A model generated the notes under the pieces. The model had not been told where the DNA came from. It ran no database searches and saw nothing but the letters and a program-made list of their open reading frames with translations. The translations under genes and the position numbers were made by a program. From Kiritimatiellia bacterium (GTDB lineage: Bacteria > Verrucomicrobiota > Kiritimatiellia > B70-G9), in NCBI GenBank assembly GCA_012961745.1, contig DTYT01000158.1, forward strand, positions 1-17,267: a stretch of 17,267 bases of DNA, written 5' to 3'. Positions 1-8,324 of this stretch are shown piece after piece; the first letter of the stretch is position 1; each line of letters begins with the position of its first letter.

Positions 1-2034
1 ATCTGGAACCTGGTTTTCATCCAATACAACCGCCGAGGGGATGGGTCACTCACCCCGCTGCCCCGGAAACACGTTGATACCGGGATGGGTCTGGAACGCT
101 TGGTGGCCGTGTTGCAGGGAGTGCGTTCCAACTACGACACGGATCTGTTCGCGCCGCTGATCAGGAGGGTGGAGGAGATCAGCGGGATGAAGTATGAAAG
201 CGAAGCGGCTGTGGCCATGCGGGTGATCGCCGACCACATCCGTGCCTTGGCCTTTGCTATAGCCGACGGCGTGCTGCCTTCCAACGAGGGCCGGGGTTAC
301 GTTCTGCGGCGACTCTTGAGACGGGCGGCGCGTTACGGCCGCAAGCTGGGGTTCAAGGAACCGTTCATGTGCCATCTGATTCCGGTACTCGAAGAAATCA
401 TGGCCGACGACTATCCGGAGCTCGTTCGGCATCGGTCGAGGATCCTGGATGTCCTCCAATCGGAAGAGGAGAGCTTCGCCAATACCCTGGATAGAGGTAT
501 CGGCCTGTTCGAGGAAGTCGTGAGCCAGGTGGTAGGGGCCGGCGGGAGCGTATTCCCGGGCAGGGAGGCCTTCCGACTGTACGACACATATGGATTCCCG
601 TTGGATCTTACCCGGCTGATGGCCGAGGAGCGGAATCTGGTAGTCGATGAGGATGAATTCGGTCGCTGTATGGAGGAACAGCGGGAACGGGCGCGTGCCG
701 CGCGGGGTTCGGCCATGCGCGAGCGGGAAAAGGAGGTGGTTTCCAGCCTGGTCGAGAAAGCCCTGAAATCCGCATTCTGCGGTTACGAGACGACCGAGAC
801 GGAAACCTCGGTGGTGGCGCTGGCGGACGAGACAGGTCTGGTAGACCGGCTCCCGGAGGGTAAGGAGGGTGAGGTGCTGTTGGCGGAAACTCCCTTTTAC
901 GGCGAATCAGGCGGCCAGGTGGGCGATCGTGGGATGATCCGGTCTTCGGCAGCGGAATTCGAAGTCTGGGATACACAGAAGCCGGCCGAGGGAATCATTT
1001 TGCATCTGGGAAAAGTAGTCCAGGGCTCCCTGTCAGTCGGTGACCGGGTTTCAGCGGAGGTGGATGCGGAACGGCGCCGCCGCATTGCTCGACACCATAC
1101 GGCTACTCACCTACTGAACTACGCGCTGAGGAAGATTGTAGATCCGTCGGTGAGACAGGCCGGCTCCCTGGTAGGACCCGACCGCTTTCGTTTCGACTTT
1201 GCGCATCCCCGGGCACTGAGTCCCGCCCAGCTGGAGGAAATCGAACGGCTGGTCAACGACCTGGTACAGGCTGACGATGAGGTAAGGACCTACACCATGC
1301 CGCTGAAGGACGTTCCGGGATCCGGAATCATCGCCGTATTCGATGAAAAGTACGGCGAAACCGTACGCGTGCTGGATATCGGTGGATACAGCCGTGAGTT
1401 GTGTGGAGGCACCCATGTCAGGCGCACCGGAGAGATAGGTATCTTCAAGATTCTCACGGAAAGTTCCGTCGCGGCAGGGGTGCGCCGGATAGAGGCGGTT
1501 TGTGGCCGCCCGGCATACGAGGCGATGCGACGTGAACACGAAATTCTCATGAGACTGGCGAAGATGTTGAGTGTATCGATGGCGGAGCTCCCACGGCGAG
1601 TCTCTGCCCTGGCCGAGAAGGTGAAGTCGCTGGAGAAGCAGCTTCGGCAACGCGGGGGATCCCAGTCGGAGGCGGCGGTTCGGACTCGACACCATTCGGT
1701 CAACGGTATCGACGTGCTGCTGGGTGAAGCCGGGGAGACGAGTGCGGACCTGCTCCGCGGCGCGGCGGATCGGATCAAGGCCCGCGCCGAGGCTTCGGTG
1801 GCGGTTATCGCGGGAGTGGCGGATGGCAAGGCGCTTTTCGTGGCGTGGTGTTCTTCGGAGGCCGTGGCGAGGGGAATCCACGCTGGCCGGTTACTGGGAA
1901 GAATCGCGCGGATAGCGGGCGGCGGTGGTGGAGGCCGGCCGGAGTGGGCGCAGGCCGGGGGGCGGAATCCGGAAAAGATCCGGGAGGCTCTCAACGCCGT
2001 ACCGGCCGCCATCGCGGAAATGGTGGCGCACTAA
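1..2034 (+). CDS. alaS: Alanyl-tRNA synthetase, 3' part (5' end outside window)
   Basis: AlaRS charges tRNA-Ala with alanine in the cytoplasm and hydrolyses mischarged Ser/Gly-tRNA-Ala. The frame is open from base 1 and reads IWNLVFIQYNR, then VDTGMGLER, both part of the class II aminoacylation domain. About 200 N-terminal residues are therefore missing upstream, and 677 remain. The editing domain shows HHTATH at visible residues 365-370 and CGGTH at 468-472, which together supply the His and Cys ligands of the zinc/editing site. A coiled stretch follows near residues 510-535. The C-terminal DHHA1 (C-Ala) domain ends with a six-glycine run and the usual RPEWAQAGG motif. No frameshift or missing key residue is seen. 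An internal ATG at 85 is not the start, because homology continues upstream of it. The methyltransferase gene follows 66 nt downstream on the same strand, so cotranscription is plausible. Confidence 0.97.
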   Translation: MWNLVFIQYNRRGDGSLTPLPRKHVDTGMGLERLVAVLQGVRSNYDTDLFAPLIRRVEEISGMKYESEAAVAMRVIADHIRALAFAIADGVLPSNEGRGYVLRRLLRRAARYGRKLGFKEPFMCHLIPVLEEIMADDYPELVRHRSRILDVLQSEEESFANTLDRGIGLFEEVVSQVVGAGGSVFPGREAFRLYDTYGFPLDLTRLMAEERNLVVDEDEFGRCMEEQRERARAARGSAMREREKEVVSSLVEKALKSAFCGYETTETETSVVALADETGLVDRLPEGKEGEVLLAETPFYGESGGQVGDRGMIRSSAAEFEVWDTQKPAEGIILHLGKVVQGSLSVGDRVSAEVDAERRRRIARHHTATHLLNYALRKIVDPSVRQAGSLVGPDRFRFDFAHPRALSPAQLEEIERLVNDLVQADDEVRTYTMPLKDVPGSGIIAVFDEKYGETVRVLDIGGYSRELCGGTHVRRTGEIGIFKILTESSVAAGVRRIEAVCGRPAYEAMRREHEILMRLAKMLSVSMAELPRRVSALAEKVKSLEKQLRQRGGSQSEAAVRTRHHSVNGIDVLLGEAGETSADLLRGAADRIKARAEASVAVIAGVADGKALFVAWCSSEAVARGIHAGRLLGRIARIAGGGGGGRPEWAQAGGRNPEKIREALNAVPAAIAEMVAH

Positions 2035-2100
2035 GTGCTCGGCGCGAGTCCGGCCGATAGCGAAACCGGTCGGCCGCATGATGGAGCTGGGGTGGCAGCA

Positions 2101-2925
2101 ATGGATTCTTCTTCCAGGAAACCCGGGTTCTCCGACGCCTTGAGCAATGTGCGGATTGTACTGGTGAAACCGATATACGGCGGGAACATCGGGGCCGTAG
2201 CCCGCGTCATGAAGAATATGGGTCTCCGGGATCTGGCTCTGGTGACCCCGCGGCCGGACGTGGATTGGAACGAAGCGCGCCGGAGGGCGTACCGTGCATT
2301 GGACGTGCTGGAGAATGCACGCCGGTTCCCATCCCTGGAAGAGGCGGTTGGCGATTGCGGGTTGGTTGCGGGCACCACCGCCCGGGGCGGGCTGTACCGT
2401 GAGCATGCCCGTACACCCCGCGAATGGGCCCCGCGACTATTGGAGGCCGCACTGGACACGGCGGTGGCGCTGGTTTTCGGACCGGAAGACAGAGGTCTGA
2501 CAAACGAGGAAATCGCTGAGTGTACTCAGGTAATACAGATTCCCTCCAGTCATGACTATCCTTCGCTCAATCTTTCACATGCAGTGATGGTCTGCTGCTA
2601 TGAACTGTTCGTAGCTTCAGGTACTTTCTGCCCCCGGCAGGAGAGATCCGCGGAAGCCCCCTCGCACTTGCGCGAACGGATGTTTGCCATGTGGCGCTCG
2701 GCTCTCCTGGAGATTGGATTCGTGAATGAAGAGAAGGCGGACCACATGATGATGGGCCTGCGTCGGATTCTGTCGCGCGGCCCCCTGACGGTTGCTGACG
2801 TCAAGATTCTGATGGGAATCGCACGGCAGGCGCAGTGGTGTGGCGCCACCGTGAGGTCCCGTGGAATCGATCCGCACGTACACCCTGCCGAGCGGGGGGG
2901 AGTCCGGTCTTCGGGAGGAGGATGA
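2101..2925 (+). CDS. trmJ: TrmJ/SpoU-family tRNA 2'-O-methyltransferase
   Basis: This is a SPOUT (SpoU/TrmH) RNA 2'-O-methyltransferase. TrmJ enzymes methylate the ribose at position 32 of the tRNA anticodon loop using S-adenosylmethionine. All three knot motifs are visible: KPIYGGNIGAVARVMKN (residues 23-39, with the conserved Asn29 and catalytic-type Arg35), VFGPEDRGLTNEEI (125-138) and SLNLSHAVMV (155-164). A C-terminal extension (about residues 185-274) resembles the TrmJ dimerisation helices and ends in a Gly/Arg-rich tail. The frame is open back to a GTG at 2035, directly after the alaS stop. I chose ATG 2101 because a G-rich ribosome site (2089-2092) lies 8 nt ahead and similarity begins soon after it. 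The exact substrate (tRNA-32 or another RNA) is inferred from family and length (274 aa), since motifs alone do not separate TrmJ from close paralogues. Confidence 0.85.
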   Translation: MDSSSRKPGFSDALSNVRIVLVKPIYGGNIGAVARVMKNMGLRDLALVTPRPDVDWNEARRRAYRALDVLENARRFPSLEEAVGDCGLVAGTTARGGLYREHARTPREWAPRLLEAALDTAVALVFGPEDRGLTNEEIAECTQVIQIPSSHDYPSLNLSHAVMVCCYELFVASGTFCPRQERSAEAPSHLRERMFAMWRSALLEIGFVNEEKADHMMMGLRRILSRGPLTVADVKILMGIARQAQWCGATVRSRGIDPHVHPAERGGVRSSGGG

Positions 2926-2990
2926 ACCGGACCGCCGGGTCGAGGGTGCCGACCGGCGCGATAGCCGGGCGGGGCGCTGCTCGGCGGCGC

Positions 2991-3019
2991 TTGACTGAGT
3001 GGGTAATTACCCATATTGT
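2991..3019 (+). promoter_or_regulatory. Sigma-70-type promoter of fba
   Basis: TTGACT (2991-2996) is followed after exactly 17 nt by TATTGT (3014-3019). That is 5/6 and 4/6 matches to the consensus, in an otherwise GC-rich stretch. Transcription would start near 3026 and give a leader of about 50 nt before the aldolase ATG. The spacer is nearly filled by a perfect palindrome, listed separately. The site is predicted from sequence only. Confidence 0.6.
3000..3013. promoter_or_regulatory. 14-bp perfect palindrome in fba promoter spacer (operator candidate)
   Basis: TGGGTAATTACCCA is its own reverse complement and lies between the -35 and -10 boxes of the fba promoter, ending directly before the -10. 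A dimeric repressor bound here would block RNA polymerase. I do not recognise the site as that of a known regulator. Confidence 0.45.
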
Positions 3020-3074
3020 GACGCCGGTCGTCCGCAACCGTGGGAAGTAGAGTCGCCAGCCAGGAGAAGGGACA

Positions 3075-4037
3075 ATGATGGTGTCAACCAAACTACTGTT
3101 CGAACATGCGTATGGCAAGTATGCCATCGGTGCATACAACATCAATAACCTCGAACAGGCCATCGGTCTGTTTCGCGGAAACCTGATGAGTAAAGCGCCG
3201 TTTATTCTGCAGATTTCGAAGGGTGCCCGCAGCTATACCGACAAGCGCTTCCTGGAAGCGATTATCCGTGCCGCGGACGAGATCTGGCCTGAAGCGATAT
3301 TCGCCGTACATCTTGACCACGGAGACGAGGTTACCTGCATGGACTGCATTGAGAGCGGATTCTATACATCGGTGATGATTGACGCCAGCGCCGAACCGTT
3401 TGAACGGAACGTGGAGATTACCAAGCGGGTGGCGGAAGCGGCGCATGCCCGCGGAATATCCGTAGAAGCGGAACTCGGACAGCTCGGGGGCGTGGAGGAG
3501 CACGTTGCGGTCAGTGAGGCGGATGCCAAATTGACGGATCCGGAACAGGCAAAAAAGTTCGTTGAGCTGACGGGTTGCGATAGTTTGGCCGTCGCTATCG
3601 GCACCAGCCACGGAGCCTACAAGTTCCAGGGCAAACAGGGGGTAAGGTTCGATGTGCTGGAAAAGATCCACGAAAACCTTCCCGGCTTCCCGCTCGTGAT
3701 GCACGGGTCGAGCTCGGTGCCGCAGGAAGAAGTCGAGAGAATAAATGCCGCCGGTGGCAAGCTGCGGGGAGCCCGGGGCGTGGACGAGAATGACTTTGCC
3801 CGGGCGGCTCCCCTGGGAGTGACCAAAGTAAACATTGATACCGACGGACGACTGGTATGGACACGGGTGCACCGTGAACACTTCCGGGATCATCCCGAGA
3901 ACATAGATCTACGCAAGCCGGGAAAGGTTTTCATGGAAGAATATGCCAAGTTCATCGCCCACAAGAACGAGAAGCTGGGTGGTGCCGGAAGGCTGGAAGA
4001 GGTTCGCGGGTACATCCGGGAACATCAGAGTGGATGA
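3075..4037 (+). CDS. fba: Class II fructose-bisphosphate aldolase
   Basis: This enzyme reversibly cleaves fructose 1,6-bisphosphate into dihydroxyacetone phosphate and glyceraldehyde 3-phosphate, in glycolysis and gluconeogenesis. It is the zinc-dependent class II type. HLDHG is at residues 79-83 (catalytic Asp81, zinc His82), the probable second and third zinc ligands are His179 (GTSHGAYKF) and His210 (MHGSSS), and the conserved acidic EAELG stretch is at 131-135. NIDTD (253-257) belongs to the phosphate/substrate loop near the C-terminus. At 320 aa it has normal length. ATG 3075 is preferred over the adjacent ATG 3078 because AGGAG (3062-3066) lies 8 nt before it. It appears monocistronic, with its own promoter and a convergent gene downstream. 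A tagatose- or other ketose-bisphosphate aldolase is possible but less likely. Confidence 0.93.
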   Translation: MMVSTKLLFEHAYGKYAIGAYNINNLEQAIGLFRGNLMSKAPFILQISKGARSYTDKRFLEAIIRAADEIWPEAIFAVHLDHGDEVTCMDCIESGFYTSVMIDASAEPFERNVEITKRVAEAAHARGISVEAELGQLGGVEEHVAVSEADAKLTDPEQAKKFVELTGCDSLAVAIGTSHGAYKFQGKQGVRFDVLEKIHENLPGFPLVMHGSSSVPQEEVERINAAGGKLRGARGVDENDFARAAPLGVTKVNIDTDGRLVWTRVHREHFRDHPENIDLRKPGKVFMEEYAKFIAHKNEKLGGAGRLEEVRGYIREHQSG

Positions 4038-4137
4038 GACAGCGCTTGTTTGAGGGGTTGGCACCGCCAGCAGTCGTGTCAGGCAGACACCGATCGCCTT
4101 TTCGGGGTCTCCACCGTGCCGGACCGGCCGGAGCTCT

Positions 4138-5589
4138 TCAATCACGGAGCCAGCGTGGAATAGGATGTCGGCGGCGGGAGTAATCCCGTCGAAGGGCGGA
4201 GCGCACCTCTTGGACCGAGACACGGGTGGTCTTCGGGAGCCACGCCGACAGCTCCTGTGCGAGGTGATCCAGGCCCAAGGAATGGGACCGCCCGAAACGC
4301 CGCAGTACCCGCAGGGTGAGCATGTGGAAATCACTGAACGGGTTCCGGCTGTATTTCCGGAAAAGCTCCATGCAGAAGGCGAAGTGTCCGCGGTTGTGGA
4401 CGCGGTCCCACACGCGGCTGAAGTGACCGAGCATTTCGAGTTCCCGAGGGGAGAGCCAGGCACTGCGCCTCAGTTCGTAAGGCGGATCAGGGTTGAATTC
4501 CATTCGCCACGCGCATGTTTTCCGAGTGAGCGGTGCCCCACGCAGCCGTTTGAGGATTCCGATCTGGATCTCATGGGGGCCGATCCGGAAAAGACGGTCA
4601 AAGCCGTCTGCGAAGGACGCCAGGTCTTCTCCGGGTAGTCCCGCCAGCAGGTCCGCGTGCACTTCCGCACCGGTCCCATCGAGAATCGCGCGCAGGTTTT
4701 CTTCCATTTTCTCCATGTGCACGGCGCGGTTTACTGCCCGCAGTGCAGCCTCGTTCCAGCTCTGTATACCGATCTCCAAGCGCAGTGTGCCCGGAGGAAA
4801 GCGGGCGGCGAGTTCCAGCAGCTCGCGGGGGAAGCGATCGGGTGCCATTTCCAGATGGATCTGAGCTGGGGGCTTCACCCGGGGCAGCAGAAACTCGAGG
4901 ATGCGGTAAGCGCGGTCCAGGTCGCTGTTGAAAGTACGATCGACAAATTTCACCCGCCGCGCACCGCGCTCCAGCAGGCGGGAGATTGCCGGCAACACCC
5001 TGTCGAGGGGGAACCGCCTGACTACCGGCGATGCTGCCGAGAGGCAGTAAGCGCAGCGATAGGGACATCCGCGCGTCGTCTCGACGTAGACATTTCTCTG
5101 CAACAGGTCCTCTTCACTGTAGAGATCGTATGGCAGCGGAAGAGTATGCAGATCGGGAAGGGGCCCTTTCAGCGCGCCCCTCCGCCGGTGCCGGCCGCCG
5201 GACTGCTGGCACAGGCGAGGCAGTAACAGTTCCCCTTCACCGAGGATGGTGGCATCCGCGATGCGGCAGATATCCTGGCTTTCGGTTTCGAAGCTGACTT
5301 CCGGCCCCCCCAGGAAGATCGGCGCCGCCGCCCGGGTTTCCTTCAGGCGGCGGACCACCTTGCCGACGAGCGCGATATTCCATACGTAGACTCCCAGGCA
5401 GATTGCCCCCGGATCGGCATCGACGATCGAGCGCACGATCTCTTCGGCGCTCTGATGGATTGTGAATTCCAGGAGTCGGAATGGGATACGGTGGGCTTCG
5501 AGACCGGCGGCGAGATAGCGGGCCGCCAGTGAGCAGTGGCAATAGCGTGCGTTGACGGCGGCCAGAACGACAGGACGTGAAACATTCAT
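4138..5589 (-). CDS. B12-binding radical SAM protein, DUF4080 type
   Basis: This 483-residue protein has an N-terminal cobalamin-binding-type Rossmann domain (about 1-130, including FLGGPEVSFE near 92-101 and GEGE at 117-120). A radical SAM core follows. The 4Fe-4S motif CPYRCAYC places Cys175, Cys179 and Cys182 in the CxxxCxxC pattern, and downstream core elements include FVDRTFN, LEIGIQSWN and LLAGLPGEDL. The segment ILKRLRGAPL and the region after it match what is known of the DUF4080 C-terminal domain. The family occurs in many anaerobes. I know of no proven reaction, so none is assigned. The gene starts 3 nt after the pyk stop on the same strand, so the two are probably cotranscribed. 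The ribosome site is weak (only AGG within the end of pyk), which suggests translational coupling. Confidence 0.88.
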   Translation of the reverse strand: MNVSRPVVLAAVNARYCHCSLAARYLAAGLEAHRIPFRLLEFTIHQSAEEIVRSIVDADPGAICLGVYVWNIALVGKVVRRLKETRAAAPIFLGGPEVSFETESQDICRIADATILGEGELLLPRLCQQSGGRHRRRGALKGPLPDLHTLPLPYDLYSEEDLLQRNVYVETTRGCPYRCAYCLSAASPVVRRFPLDRVLPAISRLLERGARRVKFVDRTFNSDLDRAYRILEFLLPRVKPPAQIHLEMAPDRFPRELLELAARFPPGTLRLEIGIQSWNEAALRAVNRAVHMEKMEENLRAILDGTGAEVHADLLAGLPGEDLASFADGFDRLFRIGPHEIQIGILKRLRGAPLTRKTCAWRMEFNPDPPYELRRSAWLSPRELEMLGHFSRVWDRVHNRGHFAFCMELFRKYSRNPFSDFHMLTLRVLRRFGRSHSLGLDHLAQELSAWLPKTTRVSVQEVRSALRRDYSRRRHPIPRWLRD

Positions 5590-5592
5590 CGC

Positions 5593-7011
5593 CTAGATCG
5601 TACCGGCGGTGATCACCCGTACGAAGTTGGTGTTGCCCGGAATCTTCACCGGGACGCCGGCCGTGAAGACGATCCGCTCTCCGGGGTGGATGAGCCGCTG
5701 CGCGAGCAATGCATCGTGCGCCGCACGCATCAGTTCGTCGTCCGAGTCGGCGCGTCGAACGATCAGCGGGGTTATGCCCCAAGCCAGCGCAAGACGCCGG
5801 TAGACGTGCGGATGGGGAGTCGGGGCGAATATGCGTGCACGCGGCCGCAGCCGTGCCACGTTGAGGGCGGTCCGGCCGGAACACGTGCAGGCGACAATAG
5901 TAGTGGCACCGATCCGTTCGGCCAGCCGGCAGGCCGCACCGGCTATGGCACCGGAGACCGGTTCCGATAGCTTTTGAAGGCTTTCCATCCATCGATCGTG
6001 AGGGAAAATGGTCTCCGCATGGGAAATAATCCGGGACATCATTTCGACGGCGAGAACCGGAAAGCGTCCCACAGCGGATTCTTCGGAGAGCATCGTGGCG
6101 TCCGCGCCGTCCAGCATGGCGTTGGCCACGTCGGTTACTTCTGCCCGCGTGGGACGTGGATTCGCGGCCATGGAGCGCAGCATCTGGGTGGCGGTAATGA
6201 CCGGCCGTCCCAGCACTGCGGCGCGCCGGATGATTTTCTTCTGAATCACCGGCACCGCTTCAATAGGGACCTCCACCCCCAGGTCGCCACGGGCCACCAT
6301 CACCGCATCGGCGGAGGAGATGATATCGTCCAGATGGTCGATGGCCTCGTGTTTTTCGATCTTGGCGATGATAGAAATGGCTGCCTGATTCCGGTCCAGG
6401 AACGACCGGACGCGGACTATGTCATCCGCGGTCCGTACGTAGGATACTGCCACGTAGTCGACTGCTTTGCGTATTCCCCAGAGAAGGTCGTCACGGTCCT
6501 TGGCGGTGAAAGGTTCGATTCCGAGACTCCGGGAAGGCACGCTGATGCCCTTCCGCGAGGAGAGACGGCCTCCGATCACGACCCGGCATCTGACCTCGTG
6601 CTGGGTGGTGCTTTTCACCCTGAGTTCGATCATGCCGTCGGCAAGCAAGATAGTGTCGCCGGGCCTCAATTGACGGGGGAGGTCAGGATAGTTGACCGAT
6701 ACACACTGGCTGTCCCCGGGAGTGTCGCGGGTGGTTAGGACGAACATGCGACCGGGTTCCAACTCCACTGTGCCGGTGGCTAGCGTTCCAATACGCAGCT
6801 TGGGCCCCGAGAGATCCTGAATGACTGCTACAGGCTTTCCCTGCTGTTCCGCCGCGAGGCGGACCTTGCGGAGCAGTTGCGCGTGGTCCGCGTGGGTACC
6901 ATGCGAGAAATTCAGCCGCGCCGCATCCATCCCTGCACGGACCATGCGGCGGATTATCCGCAGGTCGGAGGATGCAGGGCCCAGCGTGCAGACTATTTTT
7001 GTGCGGCGCAT
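5593..7011 (-). CDS. pyk: Pyruvate kinase
   Basis: Pyruvate kinase transfers phosphate from PEP to ADP, giving pyruvate and ATP in the last step of glycolysis. The 472-residue product shows RRTKIVCTLGPAS at the N-terminus, ARLNFSHG around Arg32, and the active-site segment IIAKIEKHE with Lys217 and metal ligand Glu219. It also shows ARGDLGVE (Asp243) and TQMLRSM followed by NPRPTRAE. The C-terminal alpha/beta domain runs from about residue 345 to the end (TCSGRTALNVARLRP, then GVPVKIPGNTNF). The frame extends 28 codons upstream to 7095. I chose ATG 7011 because family similarity begins exactly there and a GGGGAG site lies 11 nt before it. One variation is TQMLRSM, where Asp or Glu is usual in place of Arg. 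The gene is divergent from trpS and precedes the radical SAM gene. Confidence 0.96.
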   Translation of the reverse strand: MRRTKIVCTLGPASSDLRIIRRMVRAGMDAARLNFSHGTHADHAQLLRKVRLAAEQQGKPVAVIQDLSGPKLRIGTLATGTVELEPGRMFVLTTRDTPGDSQCVSVNYPDLPRQLRPGDTILLADGMIELRVKSTTQHEVRCRVVIGGRLSSRKGISVPSRSLGIEPFTAKDRDDLLWGIRKAVDYVAVSYVRTADDIVRVRSFLDRNQAAISIIAKIEKHEAIDHLDDIISSADAVMVARGDLGVEVPIEAVPVIQKKIIRRAAVLGRPVITATQMLRSMAANPRPTRAEVTDVANAMLDGADATMLSEESAVGRFPVLAVEMMSRIISHAETIFPHDRWMESLQKLSEPVSGAIAGAACRLAERIGATTIVACTCSGRTALNVARLRPRARIFAPTPHPHVYRRLALAWGITPLIVRRADSDDELMRAAHDALLAQRLIHPGERIVFTAGVPVKIPGNTNFVRVITAGTI

Positions 7012-7022
7012 CGGTCGGCATG

Positions 7023-7028
7023 CTCCCC
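7023..7028 (-). promoter_or_regulatory. Ribosome binding site deciding the pyk start
   Basis: On the minus strand this reads GGGGAG, 11 nt before ATG 7011. It supports the shorter start over the upstream in-frame ATG at 7095. Confidence 0.5.
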
Positions 7029-7065
7029 GAGCGAGAACCGGATACCGGCAGAATCGGCCCCTACT

Positions 7066-7095
7066 CCTATAGGACCGCGCCGATGGGGTATGCAA
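7066..7095 (-). promoter_or_regulatory. Weak candidate promoter of pyk
   Basis: On the minus strand TTGCAT (7095-7090), an 18-nt spacer and TATAGG (7071-7066) form a weak sigma-70-like pair. It would place the transcription start about 45-50 nt before the pyk ATG. The match is 3/6 and 4/6, so this is only a candidate. Confidence 0.25.
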
Positions 7096-7289
7096 GCGAA
7101 TTATGGGGGTGACTCACGCGAACCCCGGCGCGGGCAGATCGCAGGGGGGGCCTGAGGATGAGGATCAGTGGCACAGCAGCGACCCGTTGGGACGGCGCCT
7201 CGAAGGAATGTGTTGGCGGTGCCGGCAGTATCAGCGTGCCGCGCAACCTCATTCCGCGGGCGGCCATCCCGCCTTGATCCGGCGATGGT

Positions 7290-7317
7290 TTGACATCTGG
7301 GGGCGTCAAAATAGACT
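7290..7317 (+). promoter_or_regulatory. Candidate promoter of the trpS-scpAB-aromatic operon
   Basis: A perfect -35 box TTGACA (7290-7295) is followed after 16 nt by TAGACT (7312-7317, 4/6). Transcription would begin near 7324, about 32 nt before trpS. It is the best plus-strand promoter in the divergent region and would drive ten tightly packed genes. Confidence 0.5.
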
Positions 7318-7343
7318 GTGATGCTGGCAAGCGTTATGCCAAG

Positions 7344-7350
7344 AGGGAGG
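7344..7350 (+). promoter_or_regulatory. Ribosome binding site deciding the trpS start
   Basis: AGGGAGG lies 5 nt before ATG 7356. It selects this start over the upstream in-frame codon at 7290, which lies inside the predicted promoter. Confidence 0.65.
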
Positions 7351-7355
7351 CGGTG

Positions 7356-8324
7356 ATGAAGCGCATTCTTTCAGGGATACAGCCGACCGGTAGACTTCAT
7401 CTGGGCAACTATTTCGGGATGATGAAGCCCGCTCTCGAACAGCAGGGGCAGGGGGATCTGTTTCTTTTCATCGCCGACTATCACGCACTGACCAGTGTTC
7501 CCGATCCGGATCAACTCCGGAGTGACATCCACAGCGTAGCAGTAGACTTTCTGGCATGCGGGTTGGATCCCGGGAAGACCACCTTCTACCGCCAAAGCGA
7601 CATTCCGGAGGTGACCGAGCTGAGCTGGTTGCTCTCGGTGGTGACTCCCATGGGCCTGCTTGAGCGGTGTCATTCCTACAAGGACAAGATAGCCCGGGGC
7701 ATCCCTCCCAGCCAGGGTCTATTCTCCTATCCGGTATTGATGGCGGCGGATATCCTGGCGATGCGCAGCGACGCGGTTCCGGTGGGGCGCGACCAGAAAC
7801 AGCACCTTGAGGTAACCCGGGATATCGCCGGGAGGTTCAATCTGCGATATGGGCAGGTTTTCGTTATCCCGGAACCCGATATTCGTGATGAGGTGGCCGT
7901 AGTCCCCGGCATAGACGGGCAGAAAATGTCCAAATCCTACAACAATACGATCGAAATTTTCGCTGATCCCGATGAAATCCGCAGGAAGGTGATGCGGATC
8001 GTTACCGACAGCACACCGGTCGAGGCTCCCAAGGACCCAGGGCGATGCAGTCTCTTCGCGCTGTTCCGCCTGTTCGCGGACGAGGATGAGCACCAGGAGC
8101 TGGCGGCGAGGTACAGGGCGGGAGGGGTCGCATACAGTGCTGTGAAAAAGGAACTGGCGAGCCGGATCGTGGACTATTTTGCGCCCTTCCGCCGTAAGCG
8201 CGAAGAATTGCTCGCCAATCCGGACTACGTACAGGCCGTTTTGGCGGAGGGGGCCCGCAAAGCCCGCTCAGAGGCGCAGAAGACGCTCAAAGCAGCGCGC
8301 AAAGCGGTAGGCCTGGAGAGCTAG
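7356..8324 (+). CDS. trpS: Tryptophanyl-tRNA synthetase
   Basis: This class I synthetase charges tRNA-Trp in the cytoplasm. The 322-residue protein starts MKRILSGIQPTG. It has the HIGH-type signature HLGN at residues 15-18 and the KMSKS loop at 190-194 (GQKMSKSYNN), with the TrpRS-typical VGRDQKQHLEVTRDIA between them. Length is normal for bacterial TrpRS, and the C-terminal helical anticodon-binding part ends with a Lys/Arg/Ala-rich helix. ATG 7356 has a strong ribosome site. The gene is first in a long operon, and scpA starts immediately after its TAG stop. No Trp attenuator or T-box was seen ahead of it, so regulation by tryptophan is not supported by the sequence. Confidence 0.97.
   Translation: MKRILSGIQPTGRLHLGNYFGMMKPALEQQGQGDLFLFIADYHALTSVPDPDQLRSDIHSVAVDFLACGLDPGKTTFYRQSDIPEVTELSWLLSVVTPMGLLERCHSYKDKIARGIPPSQGLFSYPVLMAADILAMRSDAVPVGRDQKQHLEVTRDIAGRFNLRYGQVFVIPEPDIRDEVAVVPGIDGQKMSKSYNNTIEIFADPDEIRRKVMRIVTDSTPVEAPKDPGRCSLFALFRLFADEDEHQELAARYRAGGVAYSAVKKELASRIVDYFAPFRRKREELLANPDYVQAVLAEGARKARSEAQKTLKAARKAVGLES

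Larger units (their letters stand above)
7012..7355. other. Divergent intergenic region between pyk and the trpS operon
   Basis: This 344-bp stretch holds no convincing gene. It contains the pyk ribosome site (7023-7028, minus strand), a weak candidate pyk promoter (7066-7095), a good candidate trpS promoter (7290-7317) and the trpS ribosome site (7344-7350). I searched by eye for a T-box, a Trp leader peptide, a tRNA and the conserved cores of SRP and RNase P RNA, and found none. The middle part (about 7120-7285) is GC-rich with nothing recognisable. Confidence 0.6.

Noticed and set aside
2926..2990. GC-rich inverted repeats after the trmJ-like gene as a terminator
   Set aside because: Short GC stems are expected by chance at this composition, and no T tract follows.
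4076..4102. Possible intrinsic terminator between fba and the radical SAM gene
   Set aside because: The hairpin GTGTC-AGGCA-GACAC has only five pairs, and the short T run (4099-4102) is eight bases away, so it does not fit a rho-independent terminator well.
7120..7285. Structured RNA or riboswitch ahead of trpS
   Set aside because: No T-box core, leader peptide with Trp codons, tRNA T-arm or other conserved RNA core was recognisable, and the region lies upstream of the predicted transcription start.
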